Assembly: GCF_001262505.1 (NCBI RefSeq)
Contig: NZ_KQ410728.1
Coordinates: 1 to 64,000, forward strand
Reading direction: 5' to 3'
Origin: Shinella sp. SUS2
Lineage (GTDB): Bacteria; Pseudomonadota; Alphaproteobacteria; Rhizobiales; Rhizobiaceae
Length of the DNA: 64,000 bases
Shown here: in pieces, positions 32,485 through 43,171 of the stretch
Numbering within the stretch: position 1 is the stretch's first letter
Layout: every line of letters begins with the position of its first letter
The notes under the pieces: generated by a model
What the model was told of the DNA's origin: nothing
The model's database searches: none
What the model saw: only the letters and a program-made list of their open reading frames with translations
Translations under genes and position numbers: made by a program

Positions 32485-33705
32485 ATGACGTTCGACAGAC
32501 ATGCGCTGGGTTTTGGCGCGGGGCAACGCGCCATCTATGCCTCCGACCCCTGGGCGACCCGTGGGCGGCTCCATCCCGAAGCCGAGAGCCCCACACGGTC
32601 GGACTTCCAGCGCGACCGTGACCGCATCGTGCACACCACCGCCTTCCGGCGTCTCAAGCACAAGACGCAGGTCTTCATTGCCGCCGATGGCGATCATTAT
32701 CGCACGCGCCTGACCCACACGATCGAGGTGGCGCAGATCGCCCGCGCGCTCGCCCGCGCCCTGAAGCTCGACGAGGATCTCGCCGAGGGCGTGGCGCTGG
32801 TGCATGATTTCGGCCACACGCCCTTCGGCCATACCGGCGAGGACGCCTTGCACGAGGTGCTGAAACCCTTCGGCGGTTTCGATCACAATGCCCAGTCGCT
32901 GCGCATCGTCACCAAGCTCGAGCGGCGCTATGCCGAGTTCGACGGGCTGAACCTGACCTGGGAAAGCCTCGAAGGCCTCGTCAAGCACAATGGTCCGCTG
33001 ATCGGGCCGACCGGCGAGTGCACCCATGGCGAGGAGGTGCCGCGGCCGATCCTCGACTATTGCGCCATACACGACCTGGAGCTCGGCAGCTTCGCCAGCA
33101 TGGAGGCGCAGGTCGCCGCAATCGCCGACGACATCGCCTACAACACCCACGACATCGACGACGGCCTGCGCTCGGGCTATCTCACGTTCGAGATGCTCGA
33201 GGACGTGCCGTTCCTCGCACGGCTGATGCGCGACGTGCGCGAGCGCTATCCGGATCTCGAGGCTTCGCGCTTCACCCACGAGATCATGCGCCGGCAGATC
33301 ACCGCCATGGTCGAGGACGTGATCGGCTATGCGCAGCAGGCGATCCACGAGGAGCGGCCCGAGAGCGCAGAGGACGTGCGCAAGGCGCGCCGCTGCCTGG
33401 CGACCTTCTCCACCGAGATGGCGGTCACGGACAAGCAGATCAAGAAGCTCCTGTTCTCGCGCATCTACCGGCATCCGGAGGTGATGCGGGTGCGGGCGAA
33501 CGCCGCTTCCATCCTCACGGACCTCTATCACGCTTACATGGACGACCCGCAGCTGATGCAGGGGCACTATTGGGTGGACCGCATCGCGACCATGCCGGAG
33601 ACGGCGCGTGCCCGCCATGTCGGCGACTATCTTGCCGGCATGACCGACAACTACGCGGTCAACACCCATCGCCGGCTGTTTGACCATACCCCCGAATTGC
33701 GATAG
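32485..33705 (+). CDS. Deoxyguanosinetriphosphate triphosphohydrolase-like protein
   Basis: A 406-residue HD-domain phosphohydrolase. The metal site is formed by H78 (RLTHTIEV), the HD pair at 107-108 ([13 protein letters not shown]) and a later Asp (IADDIAYN). Length and RLKHKTQVF signature match the type 2 dGTPase-like family used for dNTP control. It is followed after 66 bases by argS, as in other Rhizobiales. Confidence 0.9.
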   Translation: MTFDRHALGFGAGQRAIYASDPWATRGRLHPEAESPTRSDFQRDRDRIVHTTAFRRLKHKTQVFIAADGDHYRTRLTHTIEVAQIARALARALKLDEDLAEGVALVHDFGHTPFGHTGEDALHEVLKPFGGFDHNAQSLRIVTKLERRYAEFDGLNLTWESLEGLVKHNGPLIGPTGECTHGEEVPRPILDYCAIHDLELGSFASMEAQVAAIADDIAYNTHDIDDGLRSGYLTFEMLEDVPFLARLMRDVRERYPDLEASRFTHEIMRRQITAMVEDVIGYAQQAIHEERPESAEDVRKARRCLATFSTEMAVTDKQIKKLLFSRIYRHPEVMRVRANAASILTDLYHAYMDDPQLMQGHYWVDRIATMPETARARHVGDYLAGMTDNYAVNTHRRLFDHTPELR

Positions 33706-33771
33706 TCAGCCGCCACCTGAACTTCTTCGCAGAAATGGCTCGAAACGGGCCGCTGCGTGCGGATGGATGAG

Positions 33772-35532
33772 ATGAACCTTTTTACAGATTTCGATAGCAG
33801 AATCAAAAACGTACTCGAAGGACTTGAGATCGTCCGCGAGAAGCGCGCCGATCTCGACTTCAGTCGTATCGGCGTCGAGCCGCCGCGCGATGCGAGCCAC
33901 GGCGACGTTGCGACCAATGCTGCGATGGTGCTGGCAAAGCCCCTCGGCCTCAATCCGCGGGCGCTGGCCGACCTTATCGTCGCCGAACTCAAGAAGGACC
34001 CGGAAGTCGCCGATGTCAGCGTCGCCGGCCCCGGTTTCATCAATGTGCGTCTCTCCGTACCCTACTGGCAGAAGCTGCTGGCCGCGATCGTCAAGACCGG
34101 CACCGACTATGGTCGCGGCTCCCTCGGTGTGGGCCGCAAGGTGAACGTCGAATACGTCTCCGCCAACCCGACGGGACCGATGCATGTCGGTCACTGCCGC
34201 GGCGCCGTGGTCGGCGACGCGCTGGCCAATCTGCTCGCTTTTGCCGGCTATGGCGTGACCAAGGAATATTACATCAACGATGCGGGCTCGCAGATCGACG
34301 TGCTCGCGCGTTCGGCCTTCCTGCGCTACCGCGAGGCGCTCGGCGAGACGATCGGCGATATTCCGTCGGGCCTCTATCCCGGCGACTATCTGGTTCCGGT
34401 CGGCGAAGCGCTGGCCGAGGAATTCGGCACGACGCTGCGCGCCATGCCGGAGCAACAGTGGATGCCCATCGTCAAGGACAAGACGATCGACGCGATGATG
34501 GTGATGATCCGCGAAGATCTCGCGGCCCTCAATGTCCGGCACGACGTCTTCTTCTCCGAACGCTCGCTGCATGCCGGCAACGGCGCGCCGATCCGCACAG
34601 CGATCAATGACCTGACCTTCAAGGGCCATGTCTACAAGGGCGTGCTGCCGCCGCCGAAGGGGCAATTGCCGGAAGACTGGGAAGATCGCGAGCAGACGCT
34701 CTTCCGCTCGACGGAAGTTGGCGACGATATCGATCGCCCGCTGATCAAGTCGGACGGATCCTATACCTATTTCGCCGCCGACGTTGCCTACTTCAAGGAC
34801 AAGTTCGACCGCGGCTTCGACGAGATGATCTATGTGCTCGGCGCCGACCACGGCGGTTACGTCAAGCGCCTGGAGGCGGTTGCGCGCGCGGTCTCCGAGG
34901 GTAAGTCCAAGCTGACCGTGCTGCTCTGCCAGCTGGTCAAGCTGTTCCGCAACGGTGAGCCGGTGAAGATGTCGAAGCGCTCCGGCGACTTCGTGACGCT
35001 CCGCGACGTTGTCGACGAGGTCGGTCGCGATCCGGTGCGCTTCATGATGCTCTATCGCAAGAACAGCGAGCCGCTCGACTTCGATTTCGCCAAGGTGACG
35101 GAGCAGTCCAAGGACAATCCGGTGTTCTACGTGCAGTATGCCCATGCGCGCTGCATGTCGGTGTTCCGCCAGGCGGCCGAGGCGTTCCCGGATCTCGATG
35201 TACCCGCGCTCGATTTCGCTTCCGCGATCGCGGGCAACATCGCCGATCCGAGCGAGTTGCAGCTTCTGGCGAAGCTCGCAGAATATCCGCGTGTCGTCGA
35301 GGGTGCTGCACTCGCGCACGAGCCGCACCGCATCGCGTTTTATCTCTATGATCTTGCCAGTTCATTCCACGCTCACTGGAATAAAGGCAAAGAGCAGCCG
35401 GAATTACGGTTTGTTAACGATAAAAATAGAGAATTGAGTATCGCCAGACTTGGGCTGGTGCACGCTGTCGCCTCTGTTCTTAAGTCGGGCCTGTCCATTA
35501 CAGGCACGGCTGCACCGAACGAAATGCGGTAA
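33772..35532 (+). CDS. argS: Arginyl-tRNA synthetase
   Basis: A 586-residue class I synthetase starting at ATG 33772 ([20 protein letters not shown]). The signature [15 protein letters not shown] is at 130-144, and the KMSKR loop near 399. An N-terminal Add-1 domain ([17 protein letters not shown]) and a C-terminal DALR anticodon domain complete it. It charges tRNA-Arg. The end of the gene is AT-rich just before the SPOR gene. Confidence 0.96.
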   Translation: MNLFTDFDSRIKNVLEGLEIVREKRADLDFSRIGVEPPRDASHGDVATNAAMVLAKPLGLNPRALADLIVAELKKDPEVADVSVAGPGFINVRLSVPYWQKLLAAIVKTGTDYGRGSLGVGRKVNVEYVSANPTGPMHVGHCRGAVVGDALANLLAFAGYGVTKEYYINDAGSQIDVLARSAFLRYREALGETIGDIPSGLYPGDYLVPVGEALAEEFGTTLRAMPEQQWMPIVKDKTIDAMMVMIREDLAALNVRHDVFFSERSLHAGNGAPIRTAINDLTFKGHVYKGVLPPPKGQLPEDWEDREQTLFRSTEVGDDIDRPLIKSDGSYTYFAADVAYFKDKFDRGFDEMIYVLGADHGGYVKRLEAVARAVSEGKSKLTVLLCQLVKLFRNGEPVKMSKRSGDFVTLRDVVDEVGRDPVRFMMLYRKNSEPLDFDFAKVTEQSKDNPVFYVQYAHARCMSVFRQAAEAFPDLDVPALDFASAIAGNIADPSELQLLAKLAEYPRVVEGAALAHEPHRIAFYLYDLASSFHAHWNKGKEQPELRFVNDKNRELSIARLGLVHAVASVLKSGLSITGTAAPNEMR

Positions 35533-35595
35533 CGTCACCATTTGCCCACAATAAGCTGGCAAATGCGTATTTGTAGCTTGTGAGTGGGAAGCAGT

Positions 35596-38500
35596 ATGGC
35601 AGACAAGAACTTCGCGCGAAGCGGAACCGCTGACACGGATCTCCTGGCGGACGACGATCCGCTGGCTGAGCTTGCCCGTCTCGTCGGCTACGAACCGCGT
35701 CCGGTCCAGGACGTCAGCAAGTCTTCCTCCGAGCCCGCCCAGGCGGTCCCGCGGATGGACAATCCCGTGCTCGCCCTCGAGGACGAGCTGATGCGCGCCT
35801 TCGAGCAATATGACACGCCGCGCCGCGAGAGCGTCCAGCCGGTCGTTGCCGAGCGCGCTACGCCGCGCCATGTCGAGCCCGTCTTCGACAGGCCGGCACC
35901 GGTCGTGGAAGAGCGCGAAGCCATCCTCGACGCGGTGCCGACGCGTGACATGGCACCGCGCGATGCCGCACATCACGAGCCCTCCTTCGAGGAGCAGTTC
36001 TTCGGCGCCGAGCCGTCTTTCGACGAGCAGCGCCCGGCCGAGATTGAGCAGCCGGTTGTCGCTGAAAGCGATGCCGGTCATGCGCTTCCGGTTGAAGAGC
36101 ACGTGGCGGAGCTGCCCCGTGAGGAAGAGATCGTCGCGGATGCGGCGCCCGAGCTTGATTTCGATCCGGCCTTGCTGCTCGCCGACGAGCTTGAAACGGC
36201 TGTGCATGACGTTCCTGCCGTCGATGTCGAGCCGGTAATGCATGCCGGCCGCCAGTTCGTCGACCGGCTGGAGCCGCGCTTCGAGCCGCCCGTGCGCAGC
36301 GAACCGATTGTCGATACCCCGGTCGTTGCCAGCGCCGACGAGCGCCAGCCCGTTGTCCTTGGTTTCCAGCCCCTCGCGCCGGAGGAGAATCCGATCGACG
36401 AGATCGGTCTCGATCTTGAGCGCGAACTGGAGCTGTCGATCGGCGATGGTTTTGCCGATGACCTGCTCTCCGACATCCGCGCCGCCGATGATGCGCAAGC
36501 CGGCCATGAGCCGACCCTCCAGGACTGGATGTCCGACGCGGCGAGCCGCCCCGTTTCCGAGCCGTTCCATGCGGAACCGGCCTATGCCCGGGACGAGCCG
36601 CATTTCGTTGCCGAAATGCCGTTCGAGACGCGGGAAGACCGTGCCCGCGCCGTGGCCGAAGCAGAGACGCAGTGGCAGGGCGCCGAGCCCGCCCGCGATG
36701 CGGAACCCGACTACCGGCTGGAATCGGTCGAACCCGGCCGCAACCACGATGCGGATTCCTTGTTGGCCGAGGTCGAGCGTTACCCTGTGCCGGACAACCG
36801 GCCTTCTCTGGAGGCAGCCACGCTTGCCGCCGCCTCGCTTGCGGCCGTGAGCACGACGCCGCGCAACAGCCTGGCAAACGTTTCCTCGATTTTCGGCCGC
36901 GCGACGCCGGTCGCGCAACGCCAGTCGAGTGTGGAGACGGCGCGTACCCCGATGGTCGAAACCGCGCGCGAACCGGTGTTCGAGCCCGTTCAGAGCCCGG
37001 TGGCTGACGCCTATCGTGCGCCGGTTGTCGAAGCGCGCGCCGAGCCGGTTGCAAAGCCGAGCCCGGTGGCCGTCGAGCCGGAGCTCGATATCGAGAACCT
37101 GGAATTCGATCTCTCCGACATCGACCTCGATCTTTCGGATTTTTCGCTCGACGAGGAGCCGGTGCGGCAGGAGGTCAAGACGCCGGAGGCGCGGCTTGAA
37201 ACCCGTCCGCAGGCCCGTGTCGAGGCCGTAAGGCCCGTCGAGATGCAGACGCCGGTGCGCCGCGAGCCCGTCGTAGCGGTCCCCGTCTCGACCTATACTG
37301 CGCCGCAGCCCGTCATTCCGGAAATGGCCGATGGTGCGCTGCCCTTCGATCCGACGATGATCACCGAGACGGACGAGGGGGTTTCCCCGGTTACCGAACT
37401 CGACGTGCCGCAGCTTCCCGTCATCGAGAAGGAAAAGCCGCCGGCCTATCAGCCGGACTATGATTTCGACATCGACGCGGAAATGGCGCAGCTCTTCACC
37501 GAGCCGGCTGCCAAGACGCGCGGCGAAGATCTCTCCGCCGGCATTGCCGCCGGTGCGGTTGCCGCGGCCGTCGCCCAGCCGGCGGCGCAGATCAACGACG
37601 TCGACGATTTCGAACGCGCCCTGGAAGAGGATTTCCGTCGCTCGCTGAGCCAGCCCGAGCGCATGGCGATCCCCGTCGATCCCGGCCAGGCCAACACGCA
37701 CTATGCCGGCGATGGCTACGACGACGAACAGTCCCGCCCGCGTCGCGGCCTGCTGATCGCGGCCTCCATTGCGGCCCTCCTCATGGTCGGCGGCGGTGGC
37801 GTCTATGCCTGGACGGCCTTTACCGGCGGCGCGGCCGGTTCGGGCGAGCCGCGCGTGATCCTCGCCGACAAGGAGCCGGTCAAGGTCGTGCCGGAGGAAA
37901 AGGGCGGCAAGACCGTGCCGAACCAGGACAAGGCGGTCTATGACCGTGTTGCCGGCGATACGGCCGCGACCCCGCAGCAGGACCAACTCGTCACCTCCAC
38001 GGAAGAGCCCGTCGATGTCGTGCAGCGCACGCTGACGCCGGAAACCCTGCCGTTCGATGGTCCGGAAGACGGCGTCGAGGCGGTCATTGCCGCGGAAAAC
38101 GAAAACCGTGTCCTGCCGGGTGTCGATGAACCGGAAATGGCCGCGGCCGAAGGCGGCAACAAGCCGCTCGTCTCGCCGCGCAAGGTCAAGACGATGATCG
38201 TCAAGCCGGACGGCACGCTCGTCGCCCGCGAAGAGACGGTCGGCGAGCCCGCGACGGAGGTTGCCGGTCTCGACGCCAAGGCGACCGCGACCACCGGCAG
38301 CGCCTCGGGCGAGGCCGCTGCCACGGCCAATGCGACGGTCGACACCAATGCCTCGCTCAGCGCCGAGCAGGCGGCCAGCGAAGGCCAGCCGCGGTCCGTG
38401 CTGGCGGAAGTCGCCAATGCCGAAGTCGACGACACGGCGCCGGTGCGCACGGTGAAGACGACGACGATCGGCGCCACGAGCGGTTCGACGGACGGCAATG

Positions 38501-38898
38501 CGCCGGTTCCGGGCACGCGTCCGATCGACCAGCCGGTCAACGTGGTCGGCACCGTCACCGAAAACGGCAATGTCTCTGGCACCCAGACCGCCGAGGCGAC
38601 GCCGACGCAGACGCAGCAGACGGCCGAACAGACGCAGGTCGCAGCCGTCGCCCCCGGCAGCTACGTCATCCAGATCGCCTCGCTGCCCTCGGAAGCGGAA
38701 GCGCAGAAGAGCTACAACTCGCTCTCCTCGAAGTTCTCCTCCGTCATCGGTGGGCGCGGCGTGGACATCAAGAAGGCGGAAATCCCGAACAAGGGTACCT
38801 ACTTCCGCGTCCGTATCCCGGCCGGCTCGCGCGAGGAGGCCAATTCGCTCTGCAGCCGCTATAAGAGCGCCGGCGGCAGCTGCCTCGTCACCCGCTGA
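35596..38898 (+). CDS. Giant SPOR-domain bitopic membrane protein
   Basis: A 1100-residue protein started at ATG 35596. Residues 1 to about 715 are cytosolic, predicted disordered, very rich in Glu, Pro, Val and Ala with repeated EPV-type units, and contain an acidic amphipathic stretch (LEFDLSDIDLDLSDFSLDEE). A transmembrane helix lies at about 718-741 (GLLIAASIAALLMVGGGG). The periplasmic part ends in a SPOR domain (about 1021-1100, SYVIQIASLPSEAEAQKSYN), which binds denuded peptidoglycan at the division site. It lies between argS and nagZ, matching a conserved rhizobial locus. The cytosolic part may recruit division factors. Confidence 0.85.
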   Translation: MADKNFARSGTADTDLLADDDPLAELARLVGYEPRPVQDVSKSSSEPAQAVPRMDNPVLALEDELMRAFEQYDTPRRESVQPVVAERATPRHVEPVFDRPAPVVEEREAILDAVPTRDMAPRDAAHHEPSFEEQFFGAEPSFDEQRPAEIEQPVVAESDAGHALPVEEHVAELPREEEIVADAAPELDFDPALLLADELETAVHDVPAVDVEPVMHAGRQFVDRLEPRFEPPVRSEPIVDTPVVASADERQPVVLGFQPLAPEENPIDEIGLDLERELELSIGDGFADDLLSDIRAADDAQAGHEPTLQDWMSDAASRPVSEPFHAEPAYARDEPHFVAEMPFETREDRARAVAEAETQWQGAEPARDAEPDYRLESVEPGRNHDADSLLAEVERYPVPDNRPSLEAATLAAASLAAVSTTPRNSLANVSSIFGRATPVAQRQSSVETARTPMVETAREPVFEPVQSPVADAYRAPVVEARAEPVAKPSPVAVEPELDIENLEFDLSDIDLDLSDFSLDEEPVRQEVKTPEARLETRPQARVEAVRPVEMQTPVRREPVVAVPVSTYTAPQPVIPEMADGALPFDPTMITETDEGVSPVTELDVPQLPVIEKEKPPAYQPDYDFDIDAEMAQLFTEPAAKTRGEDLSAGIAAGAVAAAVAQPAAQINDVDDFERALEEDFRRSLSQPERMAIPVDPGQANTHYAGDGYDDEQSRPRRGLLIAASIAALLMVGGGGVYAWTAFTGGAAGSGEPRVILADKEPVKVVPEEKGGKTVPNQDKAVYDRVAGDTAATPQQDQLVTSTEEPVDVVQRTLTPETLPFDGPEDGVEAVIAAENENRVLPGVDEPEMAAAEGGNKPLVSPRKVKTMIVKPDGTLVAREETVGEPATEVAGLDAKATATTGSASGEAAATANATVDTNASLSAEQAASEGQPRSVLAEVANAEVDDTAPVRTVKTTTIGATSGSTDGNAPVPGTRPIDQPVNVVGTVTENGNVSGTQTAEATPTQTQQTAEQTQVAAVAPGSYVIQIASLPSEAEAQKSYNSLSSKFSSVIGGRGVDIKKAEIPNKGTYFRVRIPAGSREEANSLCSRYKSAGGSCLVTR

Positions 38899-39023
38899 GG
38901 AGACGCTGATTTTCTGGAGAGGCGCGGGCAGGGTCCGCGCCTCTTCGATTCCGACGGGCTGCTGCCGCAGGAGCCGGCAGGGCACTCCTTCGTTTTCTCC
39001 ATCGAACCTTTAAGATTGCGGAC

Positions 39024-40043
39024 ATGAGCGAATCGAAATCCTTCCTTTCGGGCTGCAAGGGCCTGAGTCTGACCGCCGACGAGAAAGCCTTCTTCCGCAG
39101 CGAGCGGCCGTGGGGCTTCATCCTGTTCGGCCGCAACATCGGCGAGCCGGCGCAGGTGGCGGACCTGACCGCCGAGATGCGCGACTGCCTTGGCGGCGAC
39201 GCGGATATCCCCGTGCTGATCGATCAGGAGGGCGGCCGCGTCCAGCGCATCAAGCCGCCACATGTGCAGCAGTATCCGAACGCCGCCGCGCTCGGTGCGA
39301 TCTACCGCGCCGATGCGGAGAAGGGGCTGCGCGCCGCCTGGCTGATGTCGCGCCTGCATGCTTTCGATCTCCTCCGCCTCGGCATCAATGTCGATTGCCT
39401 GCCAGTGCTCGACGTCGCTGTCCCGGGTGTGCATGACGTCATCGGCAACCGTGCCTATGGACAGGAGCCCGAGATCGTCTCCGTGATGGGCAGGGCGGCT
39501 GCCGAAGGTCTCAAGGCCGGCGGCCTGCTGCCGATCATGAAACACATGCCGGGCCATGGCCGGACAATGGTCGATTCGCACCACGACCTGCCGGTCGTGC
39601 ATGCCAGCCGCGCTGAGCTGGAGGCCTGCGATTTCGTGCCCTTCCGCCGCATGAACGACGAGCTGATGGCGATGTCCGCCCATATCGTCTTTACCGCCAT
39701 CGATGCCGACAATCCGGCGACCACCTCGGCAAAGGTCGTCAGCGAGATCATCCGCGGCCATATGGGTTTCGACGGGCTTCTGATGTCCGACGACGTGTCG
39801 ATGAACGCGCTGAAGGGCGATATTGCCGCAAGAAGCCGGGGAATCATTGCTGCCGGCCTCGACATGGTGTTGCATTGCCATGGCATCATGGAGGAAATGA
39901 TCGCGGTGACCGAGAACGTTCCGCCACTGACCGGCGACAGCCTGCGGCGGGCGAATGCGGTGCGTGCAGGCTTCCCGACGCCGGACGGGGCGGACGAGGC
40001 GGCGCTGCGCGAAGAGTTCAACGCCATGATCGCGGTGGCCTGA
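39024..40043 (+). CDS. nagZ: Beta-N-acetylhexosaminidase NagZ (GH3)
   Basis: A 339-residue cytosolic enzyme. The diagnostic KHMPGHG loop is at 173-179, and the catalytic nucleophile Asp lies in LLMSDDVSM near 256. DQEGGRVQR and NVDCLPVLDV also match. NagZ removes GlcNAc from anhydro-muropeptides in peptidoglycan recycling, which fits the SPOR protein upstream and endolysin-type biology of the cell wall locus. It is followed by scpA. Confidence 0.95.
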   Translation: MSESKSFLSGCKGLSLTADEKAFFRSERPWGFILFGRNIGEPAQVADLTAEMRDCLGGDADIPVLIDQEGGRVQRIKPPHVQQYPNAAALGAIYRADAEKGLRAAWLMSRLHAFDLLRLGINVDCLPVLDVAVPGVHDVIGNRAYGQEPEIVSVMGRAAAEGLKAGGLLPIMKHMPGHGRTMVDSHHDLPVVHASRAELEACDFVPFRRMNDELMAMSAHIVFTAIDADNPATTSAKVVSEIIRGHMGFDGLLMSDDVSMNALKGDIAARSRGIIAAGLDMVLHCHGIMEEMIAVTENVPPLTGDSLRRANAVRAGFPTPDGADEAALREEFNAMIAVA

Positions 40044-40102
40044 CAGCCGCCGCAAGCGGGCTCCCGCAGGCGCGGGCGCGCGGCACGATAAAGAGGGGCG
40101 AC

Positions 40103-40966
40103 GTGCAGGGAACGGGGTCGAAGCCACCGAAGAAAGGGCGCGGCGCGCAAGCGCCGATGGCCGACCTGTGGCAGGACGCCGAGGCGCGGGGCCTTACCGA
40201 GGAGAGCCTCGTCGTCGATCTCGCCGGCTTCGAAGGCCCGCTCGACCTTCTGCTGCATCTCGCCCGCACGCAGAAGGTGGATCTTACCCGCATCTCCGTG
40301 CTGGCGCTTGCCGAACAATATCTCGTCTTCATCGAGCGGGCGCGCAAGATCCGCATCGAGCTGGCCGCGGACTATCTCGTCATGGCGGCCTGGCTTGCCT
40401 ATCTCAAGTCGCGCCTGCTCATTCCCAAGCAGGCGAAGGACGATGGCCCCTCCGGCGAGGAGATGGCGGCAAGCCTCGCCTTCCGCCTGAAGCGGCTTGA
40501 GGCGATGCGCGATGCGGCGACGCGGCTCATCAACCGCAACCGCCTCGGCCGCGACGTCTTTGCCCGCGGCATGCCGGAGCATATTCCGACCGAGCGGCGC
40601 TCGTCCTTCGACGCTTCGCTCTACGACCTGCTCAACGCCTATTCGTCGCTGCGCCAGCGCCACGCGGTCACGCAGGTCACCATCGAGAAACGCACCGTCT
40701 GGTCGCTCTCCGATGCGCGCGAAATCCTGTCGCTGCTCGTCGGCGGCTTTGAGGACGACTGGGCGGCGCTCGACAACTTCATCCTGCGCTACCTGCGCAA
40801 CCCGACGGAGCGGACCACGGCGATCGCCAGCGCGTTTGCAGCGACGCTGGAGCTGGTGAGGGAAGGGCGCCTGGAATTGCGCCAGGACGGTGCCTTCCAG
40901 CCGATCTACCTGCGCCGCGGACCCAAGCCCGAGGGCGACGATGACGGGGGCGACGGACGTGGCTGA
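40103..40966 (+). CDS. scpA: Segregation and condensation protein ScpA
   Basis: A 287-residue kleisin. GTG 40103 is chosen because AAAGAGGGG precedes it; ATG 40157 is an alternative. The N-terminal motif VVDLAGFEGPLDLLLHLAR and KVDLTRISVLALAEQYL, and the late FLALLEL-like end, match ScpA. It joins SMC heads with ScpB for chromosome condensation. It overlaps scpB by 26 bases, typical of the pair. Confidence 0.92.
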   Translation: MQGTGSKPPKKGRGAQAPMADLWQDAEARGLTEESLVVDLAGFEGPLDLLLHLARTQKVDLTRISVLALAEQYLVFIERARKIRIELAADYLVMAAWLAYLKSRLLIPKQAKDDGPSGEEMAASLAFRLKRLEAMRDAATRLINRNRLGRDVFARGMPEHIPTERRSSFDASLYDLLNAYSSLRQRHAVTQVTIEKRTVWSLSDAREILSLLVGGFEDDWAALDNFILRYLRNPTERTTAIASAFAATLELVREGRLELRQDGAFQPIYLRRGPKPEGDDDGGDGRG

Positions 40967-41672
40967 GCCGGGGGACGACGCACCGCGCGATGCGGACGCC
41001 GGCACGATCGTCGATCCACGTCGACTGCACGAGGCAGCGCGCATTGCCGAGGCGCTGGTTTTCGCCTCCGCCGGACCGGTCTCGCAGGCCTATATCGCCG
41101 ACAGGCTGCCGCGCGGCGTCGATGTGCTGCATGTCATGCGCGAGCTGAAGGCACTCTATGCAGGCCGCGGCGTCAACCTCGTGCAGCTCGATGACAGCTG
41201 GGCCTTCCGCACGGCCCCGGACCTCTCCTTCGTCATCCGGACGGAGGAGACGGAGGTGCGCAAATTGTCGCGCGCCGCGCTCGAGGTTCTGTCGATCATC
41301 GCTTACCATCAGCCCGTCACCCGCGCGGAGATCGAGGATATCCGAGGCGTACAGACCTCGAAGGGCACGCTCGACGTGCTGATGGAGGCCGGCTGGGTGC
41401 GGTTTCGCGGCCGCCGCCGCTCGCCGGGCCGCCCGGTGACGTTTGGCACCACGCGTGATTTCCTCGATCATTTCGGCCTGGAGGACCTGCGCGACCTGCC
41501 GGGCCTTGAGGAACTGAAGGGCGCCGGCCTGCTGTCCGGCCGCATTCCGTCCAATTTCCAGGTGCCCATGCCGCTGCGCGAGGACGAGTTTGCGGACGAC
41601 GAGGATCCGATCACCCAGCTGGATCTCGAAGAACTCGGTCTCTTGACACCGGGCGGAAAAGAAGACGAATAA
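40941..41672 (+). CDS. scpB: Segregation and condensation protein ScpB
   Basis: A 243-residue double winged-helix protein. The start is ATG 40941 inside the end of scpA. Characteristic are RIAEALVFASAGPVSQ at the front, LSRAALEVLSIIAYHQPVTR and the IRGVQTSKGTLDVLMEAGWV core, then TFGTTRDFLDHFGL. ScpB dimers bind ScpA in the SMC complex. A 10-residue acidic end follows. Confidence 0.94.
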   Translation: MTGATDVAEPGDDAPRDADAGTIVDPRRLHEAARIAEALVFASAGPVSQAYIADRLPRGVDVLHVMRELKALYAGRGVNLVQLDDSWAFRTAPDLSFVIRTEETEVRKLSRAALEVLSIIAYHQPVTRAEIEDIRGVQTSKGTLDVLMEAGWVRFRGRRRSPGRPVTFGTTRDFLDHFGLEDLRDLPGLEELKGAGLLSGRIPSNFQVPMPLREDEFADDEDPITQLDLEELGLLTPGGKEDE

Positions 41673-41736
41673 ACGAAGCTTATGACAGGACTGTACCGTC
41701 GGCGCCTGTGCCGGCGGCAGGGAAAGACTTCGGCAC

Positions 41737-42840
41737 ATGGTTTTGGACCCGTCAGGCTCCAACGGCAACGAGACGAGACGGGCATCGGCGGTCACCTTCG
41801 CGGCGCGCCTGTCCTTCGAGGATATCCACCACAGCTACCACAACAAGGAAACGATCCGCGGCATCTCGCTGACGGCGGAGCCCGGCGAGGTCTTGTGCCT
41901 GCTCGGTCCGTCCGGTTCCGGCAAGACGACGCTTTTGCGCATTGCCGCAGGCATCGAGGCGCAGACGGCCGGCCGCGTGCTTCTGAACGACCGTGAGGTT
42001 GCCGGTCCGACCGTCTTCCTGCCACCCGAGCGGCGCGGCGTGGGGCTGATGTTCCAGGATTTCGCGCTCTTCCCGCATATGTCCGTGCTCGACAATGTGC
42101 GCTTCGGCTTGACGGCGCTGCCGCGGGCAGAGGCGGAGGCAGAGGCGCAGGTCGCGCTCGAACGCGTCGGCCTCTCGCACTACGCCCAGAAGTTTCCACA
42201 TGTTCTTTCGGGCGGCGAGCAGCAGCGCGTGGCGCTCGCCCGGGCGCTTGCGCCGCGCCCTTCGGTGCTTCTGATGGACGAGCCGTTTTCCGGGCTTGAT
42301 TCGCGCCTCAAGGACTCGATCCGCGCCGATACGCTGGCGATCCTGCGCCAGTCGCGCGCCAGCGCCATCGTGGTGACCCATGATGCGGAGGAGGCGATGC
42401 GCATGGGCGACCGCATCGCGTTGTTGAAGGATGGCCGGCTCGTGCAGGTGGGCACGGCGGAAGAGCTCTATCTCAATCCTAAAAATATCTTCGCTGCCGC
42501 CTTTTTCTCCGAAATCAACGAGTTTCCCGGCCGCGTGCACGGGGGCGTGGTCGAAACGCCGCTCGGCACTGTCGACGGCAAGCGGTTTTCCGACGGCCAG
42601 AAGGTCCATGTCGCGGTGCGCCTTTCCGGGCTGCGGGTGATGGAAACGGGCGGTGAAATCCCCGCACGCATATTGTCGCGGCGTTTTCTCGGGGTGGTGG
42701 AGCTGCTCGATCTCGCCGTGCCGGGCACAGATCGGCCGGTCCGGGCGCGCGTTAGGGCCGATCAGTTGGCTTCCGGATTGCGCGACGTCACGCTTTCGGC
42801 TAACCACCGCGACATTCTAGTGTTTGAAAAAGACGGCTGA
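41737..42840 (+). CDS. Orphan ABC transporter ATP-binding protein (FbpC/PotA-like)
   Basis: A 367-residue ATPase. Walker A GPSGSGKTT is at 57-65, the LSGGEQQR signature at 157-164, Walker B LLMDEP at 178-183 and switch His 215 (VTHD). A C-terminal TOBE-type domain follows (about 280-360). This pattern belongs to iron(III), spermidine or sulfate importers. No permease or binding protein gene is next to it, so its partner is unknown. It lies between scpB and tatA. Confidence 0.85.
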   Translation: MVLDPSGSNGNETRRASAVTFAARLSFEDIHHSYHNKETIRGISLTAEPGEVLCLLGPSGSGKTTLLRIAAGIEAQTAGRVLLNDREVAGPTVFLPPERRGVGLMFQDFALFPHMSVLDNVRFGLTALPRAEAEAEAQVALERVGLSHYAQKFPHVLSGGEQQRVALARALAPRPSVLLMDEPFSGLDSRLKDSIRADTLAILRQSRASAIVVTHDAEEAMRMGDRIALLKDGRLVQVGTAEELYLNPKNIFAAAFFSEINEFPGRVHGGVVETPLGTVDGKRFSDGQKVHVAVRLSGLRVMETGGEIPARILSRRFLGVVELLDLAVPGTDRPVRARVRADQLASGLRDVTLSANHRDILVFEKDG

Positions 42841-42882
42841 ACGTCTTACATCGGGGTACGAGTTCGAAAGGGAGTCAAGAAT

Positions 42883-43080
42883 ATGGGTTCATTCAGCATC
42901 TGGCATTGGCTGATCGTTCTGGTGGTGGTGCTGCTGCTGTTCGGCCGCGGCAAGATTCCGGAATTGATGGGCGATGTTGCCAAGGGCATCAAGAACTTCA
43001 AGAAGGGCATGTCCGACGAGGAAGCCGCCGCTGCCGACAAGGCCAAGACCGTCGATCACAAGGCTGACGAGGTCAAGTGA
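42883..43080 (+). CDS. tatA: Sec-independent translocase TatA
   Basis: A 65-residue protein. An N-terminal membrane helix ([13 protein letters not shown]) is followed by the [12 protein letters not shown] hinge and amphipathic helix, and a charged tail. TatA forms the variable-size pore for folded proteins. First gene of tatABC. Confidence 0.95.
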   Translation: MGSFSIWHWLIVLVVVLLLFGRGKIPELMGDVAKGIKNFKKGMSDEEAAAADKAKTVDHKADEVK

Positions 43081-43171
43081 GCGGCGTTGAACCTGGATTT
43101 GCCAGGTCAATCCGTGCAGCGTGACCTGGCGGCTGCGAGCGGTGGTTCGCAGCCCATGAGGACAGTACCCT

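Noticed and set aside
33706..35328. 540-residue minus-strand open frame
   Set aside because: Shadow of argS.
35404..38985. 1193-residue open frame on the minus strand
   Set aside because: It is the antisense shadow of the SPOR gene, produced by high-GC codon bias; Arg-rich, no motif, no ribosome site.
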